Assembly (NCBI RefSeq): GCF_014189535.1
Contig: NZ_CP050308.1
Location: forward strand, 806,001 to 870,000
Origin: Rhizobium lusitanum
Lineage (GTDB): Bacteria; Pseudomonadota; Alphaproteobacteria; Rhizobiales; Rhizobiaceae
Direction: 5' to 3'
DNA: 64,000 nucleotides
In this document: in pieces, positions 38,612 to 48,773 of the stretch
Layout of the letters: each line of letters opens with the position of its first letter
Position numbering within the stretch: position 1 is the first letter of the stretch
The notes under the pieces: generated by a model
Databases searched by the model: none
What the model was told of the DNA's origin: nothing
The model's input: the letters and a program-made list of their open reading frames with translations, nothing else
Translations under genes and position numbers: made by a program

Positions 38612-39457
38612 TCACGTCCCAAGAAGAAGTTTCTTGCCCGCCTTTGAAATCCAGGAGCCTTCGTTTTCATTCGGCGAAAGCCCGCCAGTCTTCAGAAGCT
38701 TGAAGGAATCGGCGTACCAACGGCTATCCGGATAGTTGTGACCCAGAACCGCGGCTGCCGTCTGCGCTTCCTGAACGATGCCCATGGCATAGTAGGCCTC
38801 AACAAGGCGAGCCAGCGCCTCTTCGATCTGATTCGTCGTCGGGTATTGCTCGATGACAATACGGAAGCGTGAGATGGCTGCAAGGTAATCCTTGCGCTCC
38901 AGATAGTAGCGGCCGATCTGCATTTCCTTGCCGGCGAGCTGGTCGCGGGCAAAACGGATCTTCGCCTGTGCGTCGCTGACATATTGCGAGTTCGGATAGT
39001 TGCTGACGACCTTGCTCATCGCCTCGATCGTCTGCTGCGCCGCGCGCTGATCCTGCGTCACGCTGACGATCTGCTTTGCATAGGACGAACCGACGAGATA
39101 CTGCACGTAATCGGCATCTTCCGAGCCGGGATATTGCTTGAGGTAGCTATTGCCCGACTGCACGGCGTCGTCATAGCTGCCGGTGCGATACTTGACGAAG
39201 GTGCTCATCACCAGCGCCTTGCGCGCCCATTCGGAGAACGGCTGCTGCTGGTTGATGGCGTCGAACTTGCGTCCGGCTTCCGCCATGTTGCCGGCCTTGA
39301 TATTGGCAAGGCCCTGATTGTAGAGGGTTTCCGGCGGATCGGTCTCGACACCGAGCTTGCTGATGTCGATATCCTTGTCCGTATTGCAACCCGTTACCAC
39401 CGCACCGGTACCGGCCAGGAGAAGCGATACGAGCAACGCCCGTGCTGTAATCTTCAT
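38612..39457 (-). CDS. bamD: Outer membrane assembly lipoprotein BamD (ComL)
   Basis: 281 residues. The lipoprotein signal ends with VTGC (Cys24). TPR-type helical repeats follow (PETLYNQGLANIKAGNMAEAG, AISRFRIVIEQYP), the BamD layout. BamD is the essential lipoprotein of the Bam complex that inserts beta-barrel proteins in the outer membrane. The ATG at 39457 fits the signal peptide; an ATG eight codons upstream is possible. Confidence 0.93.
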   Translation of the reverse strand: MKITARALLVSLLLAGTGAVVTGCNTDKDIDISKLGVETDPPETLYNQGLANIKAGNMAEAGRKFDAINQQQPFSEWARKALVMSTFVKYRTGSYDDAVQSGNSYLKQYPGSEDADYVQYLVGSSYAKQIVSVTQDQRAAQQTIEAMSKVVSNYPNSQYVSDAQAKIRFARDQLAGKEMQIGRYYLERKDYLAAISRFRIVIEQYPTTNQIEEALARLVEAYYAMGIVQEAQTAAAVLGHNYPDSRWYADSFKLLKTGGLSPNENEGSWISKAGKKLLLGT

Positions 39458-39710
39458 GCTTTCAGACCCTGCAAAACCCATCGGATGACTGTCCCACTAG
39501 CCGTTGTTGCGGAAACGGCGTTCTCTCGCTGGCGTTTCTAGCCGCAAAAGCACCATCAGGGCAACGCAATGATGAAGCATTAACGCATTTTTGTGGCAAA
39601 GCCCGCCGAATGGCAGGCTTTAACCGCTGTATTGACAAGAGATTTCTTTCGAAGCTGCGCCATTGCGAGAAAGTGCTCGATCTCCAGGCATCACCCACGA
39701 ATCTCCTGTC

Positions 39711-39741
39711 AAAAAAGAGCCGCCCCCTTGCGGGAGCGGCG
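39711..39741 (-). terminator. Terminator downstream of lpxC
   Basis: On the minus strand GCCGCTCCC pairs with GGGGGCGGC around GCAA, followed by TCTTTTTT. It separates lpxC from bamD within a 310-base gap (39458-39767) that otherwise holds only the bamD promoter region, in which I identify no clear boxes. Confidence 0.85.
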
Positions 39742-39767
39742 ACTTTGCTCATCTGGATTTCTGGAGG

Positions 39768-40724
39768 TCACGCCGACCAGGGAGCGAATTCAGCAGCATT
39801 CACGGTGACAAAATCGCGGCTGTGCGCGCGCTGGCGCGGCGCCGAAGTTTCGACGACGTCGTAAGCGGAGGAATCGCTCAGCAGCGCCTTCAATGCGTTT
39901 GCATTCATGCGGTGACCGCCACGATAAGAGCGGTAGCAGCCGATGAACTGTGTGCCGGCCAGCGCCAGATCGCCAACGGCATCCAGCGTCTTGTGACGGA
40001 CAAATTCATCCTTGGCGTAACGCAGGCCTTCGACATTGATCACAGTGTTGTCGTCGGAGATGACGACGGAATTTTCCAGCGAAGAGCCAAGCGCATGACC
40101 AGAAGCCCAGAGCCGCTCGACGTCACGCATGAAACCGAAGGTACGGGCGCGCGACAGCTCCTTCTTGAAGGTCTCCGCGGTCATGTCGCCTTCCCACTTC
40201 TGGCGGCCGATCAGCGGGCAATCGAAGTCGATCTCGACTTCGAAGCGCGTGCCGTCATAGGGGCGGAATTCGCACCAGGAACCGCCGGCTTCGATACGAA
40301 CCGGCTTGGTGATACGGATGTAACGGCGCTTCTCGCCGAGCGAAACGATGCCGACCTGCTCAATAGCTTCGATGAAAGGATAGGAGCTGCCGTCCATGAT
40401 CGGCATTTCCGCGCCGGTGACTTCGACGATGACGTTGTCGAGGCCCATTGCATAGATTGCCGCCATGACATGCTCGACCGTCGCGACCGAGCGCGCCGGA
40501 GAAAAACCGAGAACCGTGCAGAGATCGGTATTGCCGACCTGCGAAGAAACCGCGCGCAGTTCCGTAACGTCGCCATTGTCATGCATGCGCTGAAAAATAA
40601 CACCTGCGCCAGCTTCGGCCGGGTAGAACGTGATCGACACATTGGCGCCAGAATGAACGCCGATACCCGAAAGTGTTACAGGCTCTGCAATGGTGGTCTG
40701 AAAACCCAGCAATCCGATTGCCAT
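39768..40724 (-). CDS. lpxC: UDP-3-O-acyl-N-acetylglucosamine deacetylase
   Basis: 318 residues of the zinc enzyme that commits precursors to lipid A. Zinc ligands are the His in VATVEHVMAAIYAMG near 78 and the His and Asp in RHKTLDAVGDLAL near 235-242; the general acid His is in YRGGHRMNAN near 262. The ATG at 40724 (AIGLLGFQTTI) was chosen over a codon ten residues upstream. It lies downstream of ftsZ, beyond a strong terminator. Confidence 0.97.
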   Translation of the reverse strand: MAIGLLGFQTTIAEPVTLSGIGVHSGANVSITFYPAEAGAGVIFQRMHDNGDVTELRAVSSQVGNTDLCTVLGFSPARSVATVEHVMAAIYAMGLDNVIVEVTGAEMPIMDGSSYPFIEAIEQVGIVSLGEKRRYIRITKPVRIEAGGSWCEFRPYDGTRFEVEIDFDCPLIGRQKWEGDMTAETFKKELSRARTFGFMRDVERLWASGHALGSSLENSVVISDDNTVINVEGLRYAKDEFVRHKTLDAVGDLALAGTQFIGCYRSYRGGHRMNANALKALLSDSSAYDVVETSAPRQRAHSRDFVTVNAAEFAPWSA

Positions 40725-40975
40725 ATAAAATCTGCCTTCGTCTGTCTGTACCAAGCCGGGGCGGTCACCTTTGGACCTCTGCCCTCATGGCTGGTTCAGT
40801 CTGTTACCTAGTCCGCAGAAGCCGCATGCAATCATTGCCGAATGCGATTCCGCAGGCTCGCTCGCCCTTTACATACGCGCGGGGGGATAGCATTCCAAAT
40901 CACTGTTTCTTTCGCTTTGTTACGAAAGCAGATGATTGAATTTACTAGGTAATTTTAGGATTAAAGATGGGCATC

Positions 40976-41011
40976 AAAAAAAGAAATCCGGGGCTCGTGA
41001 GCCCCGGATTC
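40976..41011 (-). terminator. Terminator downstream of ftsZ
   Basis: AATCCGGGGCT pairs perfectly with AGCCCCGGATT around a four-base loop, followed on the minus strand by TCTTTTTTT. It should end the ftsQAZ transcript, so lpxC needs its own promoter in 40725-40975. Confidence 0.92.
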
Positions 41012-41056
41012 ACCAAACATGGTTAGCATCCTATTAAAAGGATGTCTTGGACCGGA

Positions 41057-42820
41057 TCAGTTCGACTGCCGGCGCAGGAAGGCCGGGATTTCGAGCTGGT
41101 CGTCTTCCTGGTTCGTCATGCGAGCCTGCGGAACCTGACGGCCCTGGTCGTCGAGCTGGCCACGACGCGGTGCGTAGAGGCTGGCCTCCGGCGACGGGGC
41201 GCGGCGCTGCTGCGGAGCAGCAGCAGGAGCCGAAGCCGTCATCTCGTTGAAGGCCGGGTCCTCGTCGCGGCGGCCGAGCGAATTGGTGATTCGCTTCAGC
41301 AGGCCCATCGGACCACGCTCCTCGGCGGCCTGTGCGGCAGCCGGCTGAGCGCGATGTTCCATCTCGGCCTTAACGACCGGAGGAAAATCCTCGACCTTCG
41401 GCATGCGGACCTGTTCAACAGCCTGCCGAACGATCGGCTGCTGCATCACCGGCTGCTGGTACACGGCCGGCTGCGGCTGAACCGGAGCCTGACGCACCGG
41501 CTGAGCCTCGGGCGCGGCTGCGAAGATGCGGCTCTGCGGACGGAAGCTTTCGTCCTGAGCGACAGGCTGCTGCTGCATGACCGGCTGCGGAGCAGGAACC
41601 TGACGCGCTCCCATCTGGATTTCCAACTCACGTTCCATATCGGCTTCGGCCATGCGAATGGTCTGCGCGATCGGGTCGGCGGCTCTTGGAGCCGGTGCAA
41701 CAGGAGCCTGGTTGACGTGCGCCTGTGCGGTATGGGCCTGCGCAACATGGGCAGGCTGGGCTGCGGCCGCTACCGGAGCGGCGGCCGCGGAAGGACGGAT
41801 AGCCGGCTTTGCGGCCTGGCGGAATTCCATATTCCTTTCGGCAGCTTCGTTCATCGCGCGATCGATACCGGTCGCAACGACGGAAACGCGGATGATGCCT
41901 TCCAGCGATTCGTCGAAGGTGGCGCCGAGGATGATGTTGGCGTCCGGATCAACTTCTTCGCGGATGCGGGTCGCAGCTTCGTCGACTTCGAACAGCGTGA
42001 GGTCACGGCCGCCAGTGATCGAGATCAACAGGCCCTGCGCGCCCTTCATCGAGGTTTCGTCGAGCAGCGGGTTGGCGATAGCGGCTTCAGCAGCCTGCAT
42101 CGCACGGCCCTGGCCGGAGGCTTCGCCGGTACCCATCATCGCGCGGCCCATTTCGCGCATGACCGAACGGACGTCGGCGAAGTCGAGGTTGATGAGACCT
42201 TCCTTCACCATCAGGTCGGTGATGCAGGCAACGCCCGAATAGAGAACCTGGTCGGCCATCGAGAATGCGTCGGCGAAGGTCGTCTTGTCGTTGGCGATAC
42301 GGAACAGGTTCTGGTTCGGAATGACGATCAGCGTATCGACCGACTTCTGCAGTTCCTGGATGCCCATTTCAGCAAGCCGCATGCGGCGGCCGCCTTCGAA
42401 GTGGAACGGCTTGGTGACGACGCCGACGGTCAGGATGCCCTTGTTGCGGGCTGCCTGTGCAACGACCGGTGCAGCGCCCGTGCCCGTGCCGCCGCCCATG
42501 CCGGCGGTGACGAAGCACATATGGGTGCCGTTCAGGTGGTCGATGATCTCGTCGATGCATTCTTCAGCGGCGGCGCGACCGACTTCCGGCTGCGAACCAG
42601 CACCGAGGCCTTCGGTGACATTAACGCCGAGCTGAATGATCCGCTCCGCCTTCGTCATCGTCAAAGCCTGTGCATCCGTATTGGCGACGACAAAATCGAC
42701 GCCCTGCAAGCCTGCCGTGATCATGTTGTTGACGGCATTGCCGCCGCCGCCACCAACACCGAACACGGTGATCCGCGGCTTCAGCTCGGTGATATCTGGC
42801 TTATGCAGCTTGATAGTCAT
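41057..42820 (-). CDS. ftsZ: Cell division GTPase FtsZ
   Basis: 587 residues. The GTPase domain (about 12-320) has the tubulin signature GGGTGTG (109-115) and NTDAQAL (48-54). It is followed by an unusually long linker of about 240 residues, rich in Gln, Pro, Val and Ala. The C-terminal peptide [13 protein letters not shown] binds FtsA and other partners. The extended linker is typical of alphaproteobacteria. FtsZ polymerises into the Z-ring. It is the last gene of the ddl-ftsQ-ftsA-ftsZ series. Confidence 0.98.
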   Translation of the reverse strand: MTIKLHKPDITELKPRITVFGVGGGGGNAVNNMITAGLQGVDFVVANTDAQALTMTKAERIIQLGVNVTEGLGAGSQPEVGRAAAEECIDEIIDHLNGTHMCFVTAGMGGGTGTGAAPVVAQAARNKGILTVGVVTKPFHFEGGRRMRLAEMGIQELQKSVDTLIVIPNQNLFRIANDKTTFADAFSMADQVLYSGVACITDLMVKEGLINLDFADVRSVMREMGRAMMGTGEASGQGRAMQAAEAAIANPLLDETSMKGAQGLLISITGGRDLTLFEVDEAATRIREEVDPDANIILGATFDESLEGIIRVSVVATGIDRAMNEAAERNMEFRQAAKPAIRPSAAAAPVAAAAQPAHVAQAHTAQAHVNQAPVAPAPRAADPIAQTIRMAEADMERELEIQMGARQVPAPQPVMQQQPVAQDESFRPQSRIFAAAPEAQPVRQAPVQPQPAVYQQPVMQQPIVRQAVEQVRMPKVEDFPPVVKAEMEHRAQPAAAQAAEERGPMGLLKRITNSLGRRDEDPAFNEMTASAPAAAPQQRRAPSPEASLYAPRRGQLDDQGRQVPQARMTNQEDDQLEIPAFLRRQSN

Positions 42821-42930
42821 TGTACCCGTTCCTTCTCTTTATGGCCGCATCGCCACGCCGGCCAATTCACTAAATTTCACTCGCCTGACCCCTGCCCGGA
42901 AAGCGCTTGTCGCGATCCGGGATCAGGCAC

Positions 42931-44262
42931 TCAGAAACTCTCCTTCAGCCACTGGCCTACGCGGCCGATGCGGCTGTTGTTACCTCCAAGCGACGAGAGC
43001 AGACCGCCGCCCGCCGCATGTGTCTCCATGTCCGCGACCTGCGGATAGATCATCAGTCCGACTGCCGTCGAAAAGGCAGGCCCCTTGGCCGCCGTCGGCA
43101 GGCCGGACACGCCCATCGGGCGGCCGATGCGGACGTTGCGGGCAAGGATGCGCCGCGCCACGTCCGGCAGACCGGTCAACTGGCTGGCACCGCCTGTCAG
43201 CACGACGCGCTTGCCGACGATCGGGCTGAAGCCCGAGCGCTGAATGCGATCGCGGATCAGCTCCAGCGTCTCTTCGACACGGGCCCTGACAATGCGCGAC
43301 ACCAGCGCCTTCGGCACCTGTGTCGGCTGGTCGCGTTCATCCTCGCCGATCGACGGGATGGAAATCAGTTCGCGCTCTTCCGAGGAATTCGCGAGCGCCG
43401 AGGCATGTACCACCTTCAGCCGCTCGGCATCCTCAATGCGGGTCGAAAGACCGCGCGCAAGATCGGTGGTGACATGATGGCCGCCAAGGCTGACAGCATC
43501 GGTGTGCACCAGCTTGCCTTCGGCAAAGACCGAGATGGTCGTCGTGCCGCCGCCCATGTCGATGGCGGCGCAGCCGAGCTCGACTTCATCGTCGACAAGC
43601 GCGGCAAGACCGCTGGCATAAGGCGTTGCCACCATACCCTCGACCGACAGATGCGCCCGGTTGATGCAAAGTTCGAGATTGCGAAGTGCTGCCCGCTCGG
43701 CGGTGACCACATGCATGTCAACGCCCAGCTCATCGCCGAACATCGCAAGCGGATCGCGAATGCCGCGTTCCCCATCGAGCGAATAACCGGTTGCCAGCGA
43801 ATGCAGAATGGCGCGTTCCTGACGGAGCGACTGCTGGCAAGCGGCGGAAAGCACTTTCTTCAGATCGTTGGCTTCGACTTCCTGGCCGCCCAGATCGATG
43901 GTGGCCGTATAGATGTCGCTGCCGAGACGACCGGCGGAAACATTGACGATCAGGCTATCGACGGTGAGGCCGGCCATACGCTCGGCTGCATCCACCGAGA
44001 GACGGACGACGTTTTCCAGCGCATCGAGATCGGCGATCACACCGGTCTTGATACCGCGCGAACGCTGATGTCCGATGCCGATGACCTCAATATTATGCGT
44101 GCGGTTCGGAAGAATCTGGCTTTCCTCGCGCGGCGTAAGCCGGCCGATCATGCAGACGACCTTCGTCGAGCCGATGTCGAGGACCGATACGATATGCGAC
44201 CGCTTGGAAGACAGCGGCTTCAGACGCGGCAGACCGAAATGGGACGAACTGAACAAGCTCAT
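42931..44262 (-). CDS. ftsA: Cell division protein FtsA
   Basis: 443 residues of an actin-like ATPase. Phosphate 1 is LDIGSTKVVCMIG (near 30), phosphate 2 is AAIDMGGGTTTISVF, and the adenosine motif is VVLTGGASQLTGL near 355. The C-terminal GRVGQWLKESF is an amphipathic membrane-targeting helix. It anchors FtsZ to the membrane. It overlaps ftsQ by four bases (ATGA) and is separated from ftsZ by 110 bases, where a separate ftsZ promoter may lie. Confidence 0.97.
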   Translation of the reverse strand: MSLFSSSHFGLPRLKPLSSKRSHIVSVLDIGSTKVVCMIGRLTPREESQILPNRTHNIEVIGIGHQRSRGIKTGVIADLDALENVVRLSVDAAERMAGLTVDSLIVNVSAGRLGSDIYTATIDLGGQEVEANDLKKVLSAACQQSLRQERAILHSLATGYSLDGERGIRDPLAMFGDELGVDMHVVTAERAALRNLELCINRAHLSVEGMVATPYASGLAALVDDEVELGCAAIDMGGGTTTISVFAEGKLVHTDAVSLGGHHVTTDLARGLSTRIEDAERLKVVHASALANSSEERELISIPSIGEDERDQPTQVPKALVSRIVRARVEETLELIRDRIQRSGFSPIVGKRVVLTGGASQLTGLPDVARRILARNVRIGRPMGVSGLPTAAKGPAFSTAVGLMIYPQVADMETHAAGGGLLSSLGGNNSRIGRVGQWLKESF

Positions 44263-45191
44263 GTATCCTGCCCTGCTTTCTTCAAAGCCTTGGTTCTTGT
44301 ATCCACCGCCATCTGGCGACGAACCACTGCATCCGGAGTCAATTCAATGGCCATGCGATCGTCGAGACGAAGATCCACGGCTGCGATATCGCGCTGCAAC
44401 AGGTTCTGATCCTTGTCTATCTTGGTCAGCCGGGCCAGTGCGCCGTCGATGTTGTCTTCCGGCAGTTTGATGATCACGCCATTGTCGAGATAGAGATCCC
44501 AACGGCGGCCGGCGACACGCACGAACGCCTTCACATGACTGCGAACATCAGGCCATTTGGCGAAGGCTTCATCGATCGATGCAGCAGCCGTCTCCGCATC
44601 GCGACCGACAAAAAGAGGCAGCTTGGCGAACTTGTTGTCGCGCAACGGAGCGATCACGCTGCCGTCCTTCTGGATCAGCGACAGTTCGGAACCGTGCTGC
44701 CAGATCGCGTAAGCCTTGCGCTCCGTGAGCTTCACTTCGATAGCCTTCGGATAGACCTTGCGGACTTCGACGTTCTCTACCCACGGCAAGTTGGCGATCT
44801 TCTGGCGCGCCGCGTCGGCATTGAGCGCTACCAGCGACGTGGTGCCATCAAGACCGAGAAGCTGCAGGATTTCGATTTCCGAGGTCTGGTCATTGCCGGA
44901 AACCTTCACGTCCTCGATCGCAAAGCCGGCAGCCGAAGTCGTTGCCTGCGCGACATCCTGCGCATGACCACCGATCGACATGCCATAGAGGCCGGTCGCA
45001 GCGAACAAAGCCAGCGCGGAGACAGTGCCGATATGCGCCGGAATATTGACGCGACCCGAACCGAGACTCACGAGGAAGCGCACAACGCGACGCATCGGCC
45101 GAGGCAATACAAATGCGTCCTCGACATCATCGATCTCGAGCTGGACACGGTGGCGGGACCGCCTCATATTTTTGACCGTCAGCGCGAACAA
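44259..45191 (-). CDS. ftsQ: Cell division protein FtsQ
   Basis: About 310 residues: a basic cytoplasmic tail, one membrane helix near 55-75, a POTRA domain ([20 protein letters not shown]), and the FtsQ beta domain with [10 protein letters not shown]. It joins FtsB/FtsL in the divisome. The start is probably TTG at 45191, because GGTGGAGG lies seven bases upstream and the protein then begins [10 protein letters not shown]. An ATG at 45212 in the same frame would sit upstream of that ribosome site. The gene overlaps ddl by 13 bases. Confidence 0.9.
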   Translation of the reverse strand: MFALTVKNMRRSRHRVQLEIDDVEDAFVLPRPMRRVVRFLVSLGSGRVNIPAHIGTVSALALFAATGLYGMSIGGHAQDVAQATTSAAGFAIEDVKVSGNDQTSEIEILQLLGLDGTTSLVALNADAARQKIANLPWVENVEVRKVYPKAIEVKLTERKAYAIWQHGSELSLIQKDGSVIAPLRDNKFAKLPLFVGRDAETAAASIDEAFAKWPDVRSHVKAFVRVAGRRWDLYLDNGVIIKLPEDNIDGALARLTKIDKDQNLLQRDIAAVDLRLDDRMAIELTPDAVVRRQMAVDTRTKALKKAGQDT

Positions 45192-46108
45192 GACGCGTCC
45201 TCCACCATCCACCGGAGAAATTCACCAAAAGTGTAACCGGCGTGAGCCGCCATTTCGGGCAACAGCGAGGTAGGAGTCATGCCTGGCTGGGTGTTGATTT
45301 CCAACCAGATAAGCTCACCTTCCTCGGAGAAGCGATCGTCAAAACGGAAGTCAGACCGACTGACGCCACGGCAGCCGATAGCTTGATGCGCCCTTAGCGC
45401 CAATATTTGTATCTTTTGGTAAAGATTCGGTGAAATTTCTGCCGGGATGACGTGTTTTGAGCCACCCGTCGCATATTTGGAGTCGTAATCGTAGAAGCTA
45501 TGCCCCAGCGGCACGATCTCGGTGACCCCAAGCGCGGTATCGCCCATGACACCGCAGGTCAGTTCGCGGCCATGAATATAACGTTCGACCAGAACCTCGT
45601 CGCCATATCGCCATTCGGACGACGTGACGATCTGCGGCGGATGCGCTTGATCTTCCTTGACGATCACGACGCCGAAGCTGGACCCTTCCCGCACCGGCTT
45701 GACGACGTAAGGCGGCTCCATCGGATGCTCGCCGGCAATGGCGAAGCGATCCAGAACGAGCGAAGCGGCAACAGGAACGCCGGCGACGGCCGCAACCGTC
45801 TTGGCGCGCGACTTATCCATCGCCAGCGCCGAAGCCATCACGCCGGAATGCGTGTAGGGAATTTGCAGATATTCGAGGACGCCCTGGATCGTGCCGTCCT
45901 CACCAAAGGGACCGTGCAAAGCATTGAAAACGACATCAGGCTTCAGGTCGGCAAGACGTGCGGACACATCGCGCTCGACGTCGACGCGCGTAACGCGATA
46001 GCCTTCAGCTTCGAGGGCATCAGCGCATGCATTTCCCGAGGACAGGCTGACAGGCCTCTCCGAGGAAAATCCGCCCAAAAGGACAGCCACATGCTTGCCA
46101 CCACCCAT
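45179..46108 (-). CDS. ddl: D-alanine--D-alanine ligase
   Basis: 309 residues of an ATP-grasp ligase that makes the D-Ala-D-Ala dipeptide for peptidoglycan. [19 protein letters not shown] at the start, [13 protein letters not shown] near 65, [11 protein letters not shown] near 145, and [16 protein letters not shown] near 275 are all present. The ATG at 46108 follows GGGGGT. It begins the ddl-ftsQ-ftsA-ftsZ unit, with a promoter region containing CtrA-like half sites about 100 bases upstream. Confidence 0.96.
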   Translation of the reverse strand: MGGGKHVAVLLGGFSSERPVSLSSGNACADALEAEGYRVTRVDVERDVSARLADLKPDVVFNALHGPFGEDGTIQGVLEYLQIPYTHSGVMASALAMDKSRAKTVAAVAGVPVAASLVLDRFAIAGEHPMEPPYVVKPVREGSSFGVVIVKEDQAHPPQIVTSSEWRYGDEVLVERYIHGRELTCGVMGDTALGVTEIVPLGHSFYDYDSKYATGGSKHVIPAEISPNLYQKIQILALRAHQAIGCRGVSRSDFRFDDRFSEEGELIWLEINTQPGMTPTSLLPEMAAHAGYTFGEFLRWMVEDASCSR

Positions 46109-46162
46109 CAATACCCCCAGTTCACCATCTTCAACTGACGTCCGCTCGGTCCGCCTTGCAGC

Positions 46163-46302
46163 GATTCTCGCTACGTCTTCCGTGACCCGATTAGAACGAC
46201 ATTAAGGTTAATGAAGCGTTTACTTTCGTTAACTTCTAACCGCTCGCGCTGAAATCGATTTTCTCGAATCAAACCGGTCTAAAGAATTCTGCCATTAGAA
46301 TC
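46163..46302 (-). promoter_or_regulatory. Candidate cell-cycle control region upstream of ddl-ftsQAZ
   Basis: TTAA-N7-TTTAC lies at 46208-46223, followed by TTAAC at 46229-46233, and TTAAGG at 46202-46207. These resemble the CtrA box (TTAA-N7-TTAAC) with one mismatch. Three GANTC sites, the CcrM methylation motif, lie at 46163-46167, 46266-46270 and 46298-46302. CtrA and GANTC control of division genes is known in Caulobacter; control here is inferred. Confidence 0.45.
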
Positions 46303-46351
46303 AGAGAGTTGCTACGTTGGAAATATCCAACTTTAGTTTTTTTAAACAAAT

Positions 46352-46382
46352 AGGCCCGCGACGGGGTATCCGGCACGGGCCT
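46352..46382 (-). terminator. Possible terminator of aqpZ
   Basis: AGGCCCG (46352-46358) and CGGGCCT (46376-46382) pair around a 17-base loop, followed on the minus strand by ATTTGTTT. The large loop and mixed tail make it weak. Confidence 0.4.
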
Positions 46383-46406
46383 TCGTTAGGATTATGGCGC
46401 CTGATC

Positions 46407-47093
46407 TCAGTCTTTATCGTCGACCAGTTTCCAGACGAGGCCACCGATCGCGCCGCCGACGATCGGAGCTAACCAGAACAACCAGAGCTGCTGCAACGCC
46501 CAACCACCCACGAACAACGCCTGCCCCGTCGAACGGGCCGGATTGACCGATGTGTTGGTGATTGGGATCGAGATCAGATGGATCAGCGTCAGCGCGAGAC
46601 CGATGGCGATCGGCGCAAACCCTGCCGGCACCTTGCTGCTGGTCGAGCCGAGAATCACGACCAGGAAGAACAACGTCAGGACGACTTCGGCAACCAGCGC
46701 CGAAACCAGCGAATAACCGCCCGGCGAATGCTCACCATAGCCGTTGGCCGCAAAGCCCCCGAGCTGGAAATCGGCCTTGCCGCTGGCGATCAGATAAAGC
46801 ACGGCCGCCGCCGCGATAGCGCCGATCACCTGAGCGACGATATAAGGAATGAGCTGCGAAGCTGGGAAACGACCCGCAACCGTAAGCCCGACGGAAACCG
46901 CCGGATTGAAATGACCGCCCGAGACACCGCCGACCGCATAGGCCATGGTGAGTACGGTTAAGCCGAACGCCAGTGCGACGCCCAGAAAACCAATGCCAAG
47001 GCCCGGAAACCCCGCTGCGAAAATTGCACTTCCGCAGCCGCCGAATACGAGCCAGAACGTCCCAAGAAACTCCGCAATAAGCTTTTTCTGCAT
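46407..47093 (-). CDS. aqpZ: Aquaporin Z
   Basis: 228 residues with six membrane helices and the two pore motifs, FNPAVSVG near residue 65 and VNPARSTG near 185. The arginine after the second NPA and the short length fit a water channel (AqpZ) rather than a glycerol facilitator. It is a single gene between the ddl-ftsQAZ unit and a divergent MFS transporter, i.e. inside an interruption of the dcw gene order. Confidence 0.94.
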   Translation of the reverse strand: MQKKLIAEFLGTFWLVFGGCGSAIFAAGFPGLGIGFLGVALAFGLTVLTMAYAVGGVSGGHFNPAVSVGLTVAGRFPASQLIPYIVAQVIGAIAAAAVLYLIASGKADFQLGGFAANGYGEHSPGGYSLVSALVAEVVLTLFFLVVILGSTSSKVPAGFAPIAIGLALTLIHLISIPITNTSVNPARSTGQALFVGGWALQQLWLFWLAPIVGGAIGGLVWKLVDDKD

Positions 47094-47351
47094 GAACCCC
47101 TCTCCTTTGCCCTAGACCAAAGTGAAAGCCTGCCATTTGCGAAAAATAGAGTCTTCCCAACCCGCCGATTGGATGCCTACGAAAACGGCAAACGCCCACC
47201 TAACTACTTGCGACTCAACGATTACGGCTAAATAGTAGCACGCATTTGTTGATTTCTTGTTTTTTTAACATTTGCGCTGAACAAAAATTACGCTAAGGAC
47301 ACGCGTTGCCTACTGAGGCAGCATTTTAGCATCATAAAAATTGGTGGAACC

Positions 47352-48683
47352 ATGACTGACGCGATATCCCCCTTATCGCCGACCCCCTCGTCATCAAACA
47401 GCGTTGTTGCGAACTCCCCGGCGCGCGTTCTGATCGCGAGCCTTATCGGCACGACAATCGAATTTTTCGACTTTTATGTTTATGCGACGGCGGCGGTTCT
47501 CGTCTTCCCGAAGCTGTTCTTCCCGGCCAGCGACCCAACCTCGGCGACGCTGCAGTCTTTCGCGACCTTCTCCATCGCTTTCTTCGCTCGTCCGATCGGC
47601 GCGATGATCTTCGGCCACTTCGGCGACAGGGTCGGCCGCAAGGCAACGCTGGTGGCGGCATTGATGACCATGGGCCTTTCGACCGTCGTGATCGGCCTCT
47701 TGCCCGGCTATGAATCGATCGGCGTTCTCGCGCCGATCCTGTTGGCGCTTTGCCGCCTCGGCCAGGGTCTCGGCCTCGGCGGCGAATGGGGCGGCGCGGT
47801 ACTGCTCGCCACAGAGAATGCGCCAGAGGGTAAGCGTAGCTGGTACGCCATGTTCCCGCAGCTCGGTGCACCCATCGGCTTTATTCTCTCCGCCGGCCTC
47901 TTCCTCATCCTGCGCGAAACCATGTCGGACGCGGATTTCCTCAGCTACGGCTGGCGCGTTCCCTTCCTGCTTAGCCTGTTGCTGGTTGGCGTTGGCCTCT
48001 ACGTCCGTCTGAAGATCACCGAAACGCCGGAATTCCGCCGCGCCATCGAAAAGGAAGAGCGTGTCTCCGTTCCGATCGTGGTGATTTTCCGTTCGCATTT
48101 CCGCAGCCTGGTACTCGGCACCATCATTGCCGTCGCGACCTTCGTGCTTTTCTACCTGATGACGGCGTTTACGCTGAGCTGGGGCACCAGAGCACCCGGC
48201 AATGGACCGCTGCCTTTGGGCCTCGGCTATTCGCAGGGTCAGTTCCTGGTCGTCCAGCTCGTCGGCGTCGTCTTCTTCGGCCTGACGATCCCGATCTCCG
48301 GCCTGCTGTCGGACCGCTATTCGCGCCGGCTGATCCTCGGCCTGACGACGGTCGGCATTCTGATCTTCGGCCTGTTCTATTCGTCGTTGCTGACCGCCGG
48401 CCTCGCCGGCGCCTTCGCCTGCTCGATCATCGGCCTGGCATTGATGGGCTTCACCTACGGCCCGATCGGCGCGGCACTTTCCGCGCCCTTCCCGACGGCG
48501 GTGCGCTATACCGGGGCGTCGATGACCTTCAACCTCGGCGGCATCGTCGGCGCCTCGTTGGCGCCCTATATCGCCACCTGGCTGGCGACGAACTACGGTC
48601 TTGGCTATGTCGGCTACTATCTCGCCGGCGCAGCCGCCCTGTCGCTCGTCGGCATCCTGCTGTCAGGCAACGAAGAGATCTGA
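47352..48683 (+). CDS. MFS transporter, metabolite:H+ symporter (MHS) family
   Basis: 443 residues with 12 expected helices and MHS family signatures: IGTTIEFFDFYVYATAAVLVF at helix 1, GHFGDRVGRKATL in loop 2-3, and GLGLGGEWGGAVLLATENAP near 140. Relatives import dicarboxylates, shikimate, proline/betaine or similar compounds with protons; the substrate cannot be set. It is the only plus-strand gene from 34.7 kb to the right end, and a bidirectional terminator separates it from murB. Confidence 0.9.
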   Translation: MTDAISPLSPTPSSSNSVVANSPARVLIASLIGTTIEFFDFYVYATAAVLVFPKLFFPASDPTSATLQSFATFSIAFFARPIGAMIFGHFGDRVGRKATLVAALMTMGLSTVVIGLLPGYESIGVLAPILLALCRLGQGLGLGGEWGGAVLLATENAPEGKRSWYAMFPQLGAPIGFILSAGLFLILRETMSDADFLSYGWRVPFLLSLLLVGVGLYVRLKITETPEFRRAIEKEERVSVPIVVIFRSHFRSLVLGTIIAVATFVLFYLMTAFTLSWGTRAPGNGPLPLGLGYSQGQFLVVQLVGVVFFGLTIPISGLLSDRYSRRLILGLTTVGILIFGLFYSSLLTAGLAGAFACSIIGLALMGFTYGPIGAALSAPFPTAVRYTGASMTFNLGGIVGASLAPYIATWLATNYGLGYVGYYLAGAAALSLVGILLSGNEEI

Positions 48684-48704
48684 GGATCTCGACATAACCA
48701 ATTG

Positions 48705-48734
48705 AAAAGGCCGGGTGAAAACCCGGCCTTTTTT
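48705..48734. terminator. Bidirectional terminator between MFS gene and murB
   Basis: AAAAGGCCGGGT pairs with ACCCGGCCTTTT around GAAA, with T runs on both strands. It ends the MFS gene (plus) and the mraZ-to-murB operon (minus). Confidence 0.93.
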
Positions 48735-48773
48735 GTTGAATCAATACATGAAGTCAAAACAAATGGAGTTGCT

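Noticed and set aside
39628..39665. TTGACA-containing promoter-like sequence on the plus strand between lpxC and bamD
   Set aside because: It points into the antisense of lpxC, has no convincing -10 box at 17 bases, and no gene follows it.
41042..43048. Long open frame of 668 codons on the plus strand
   Set aside because: It is antisense to ftsZ and arises from high GC and codon bias; its translation is low-complexity, Arg-rich and matches no family.
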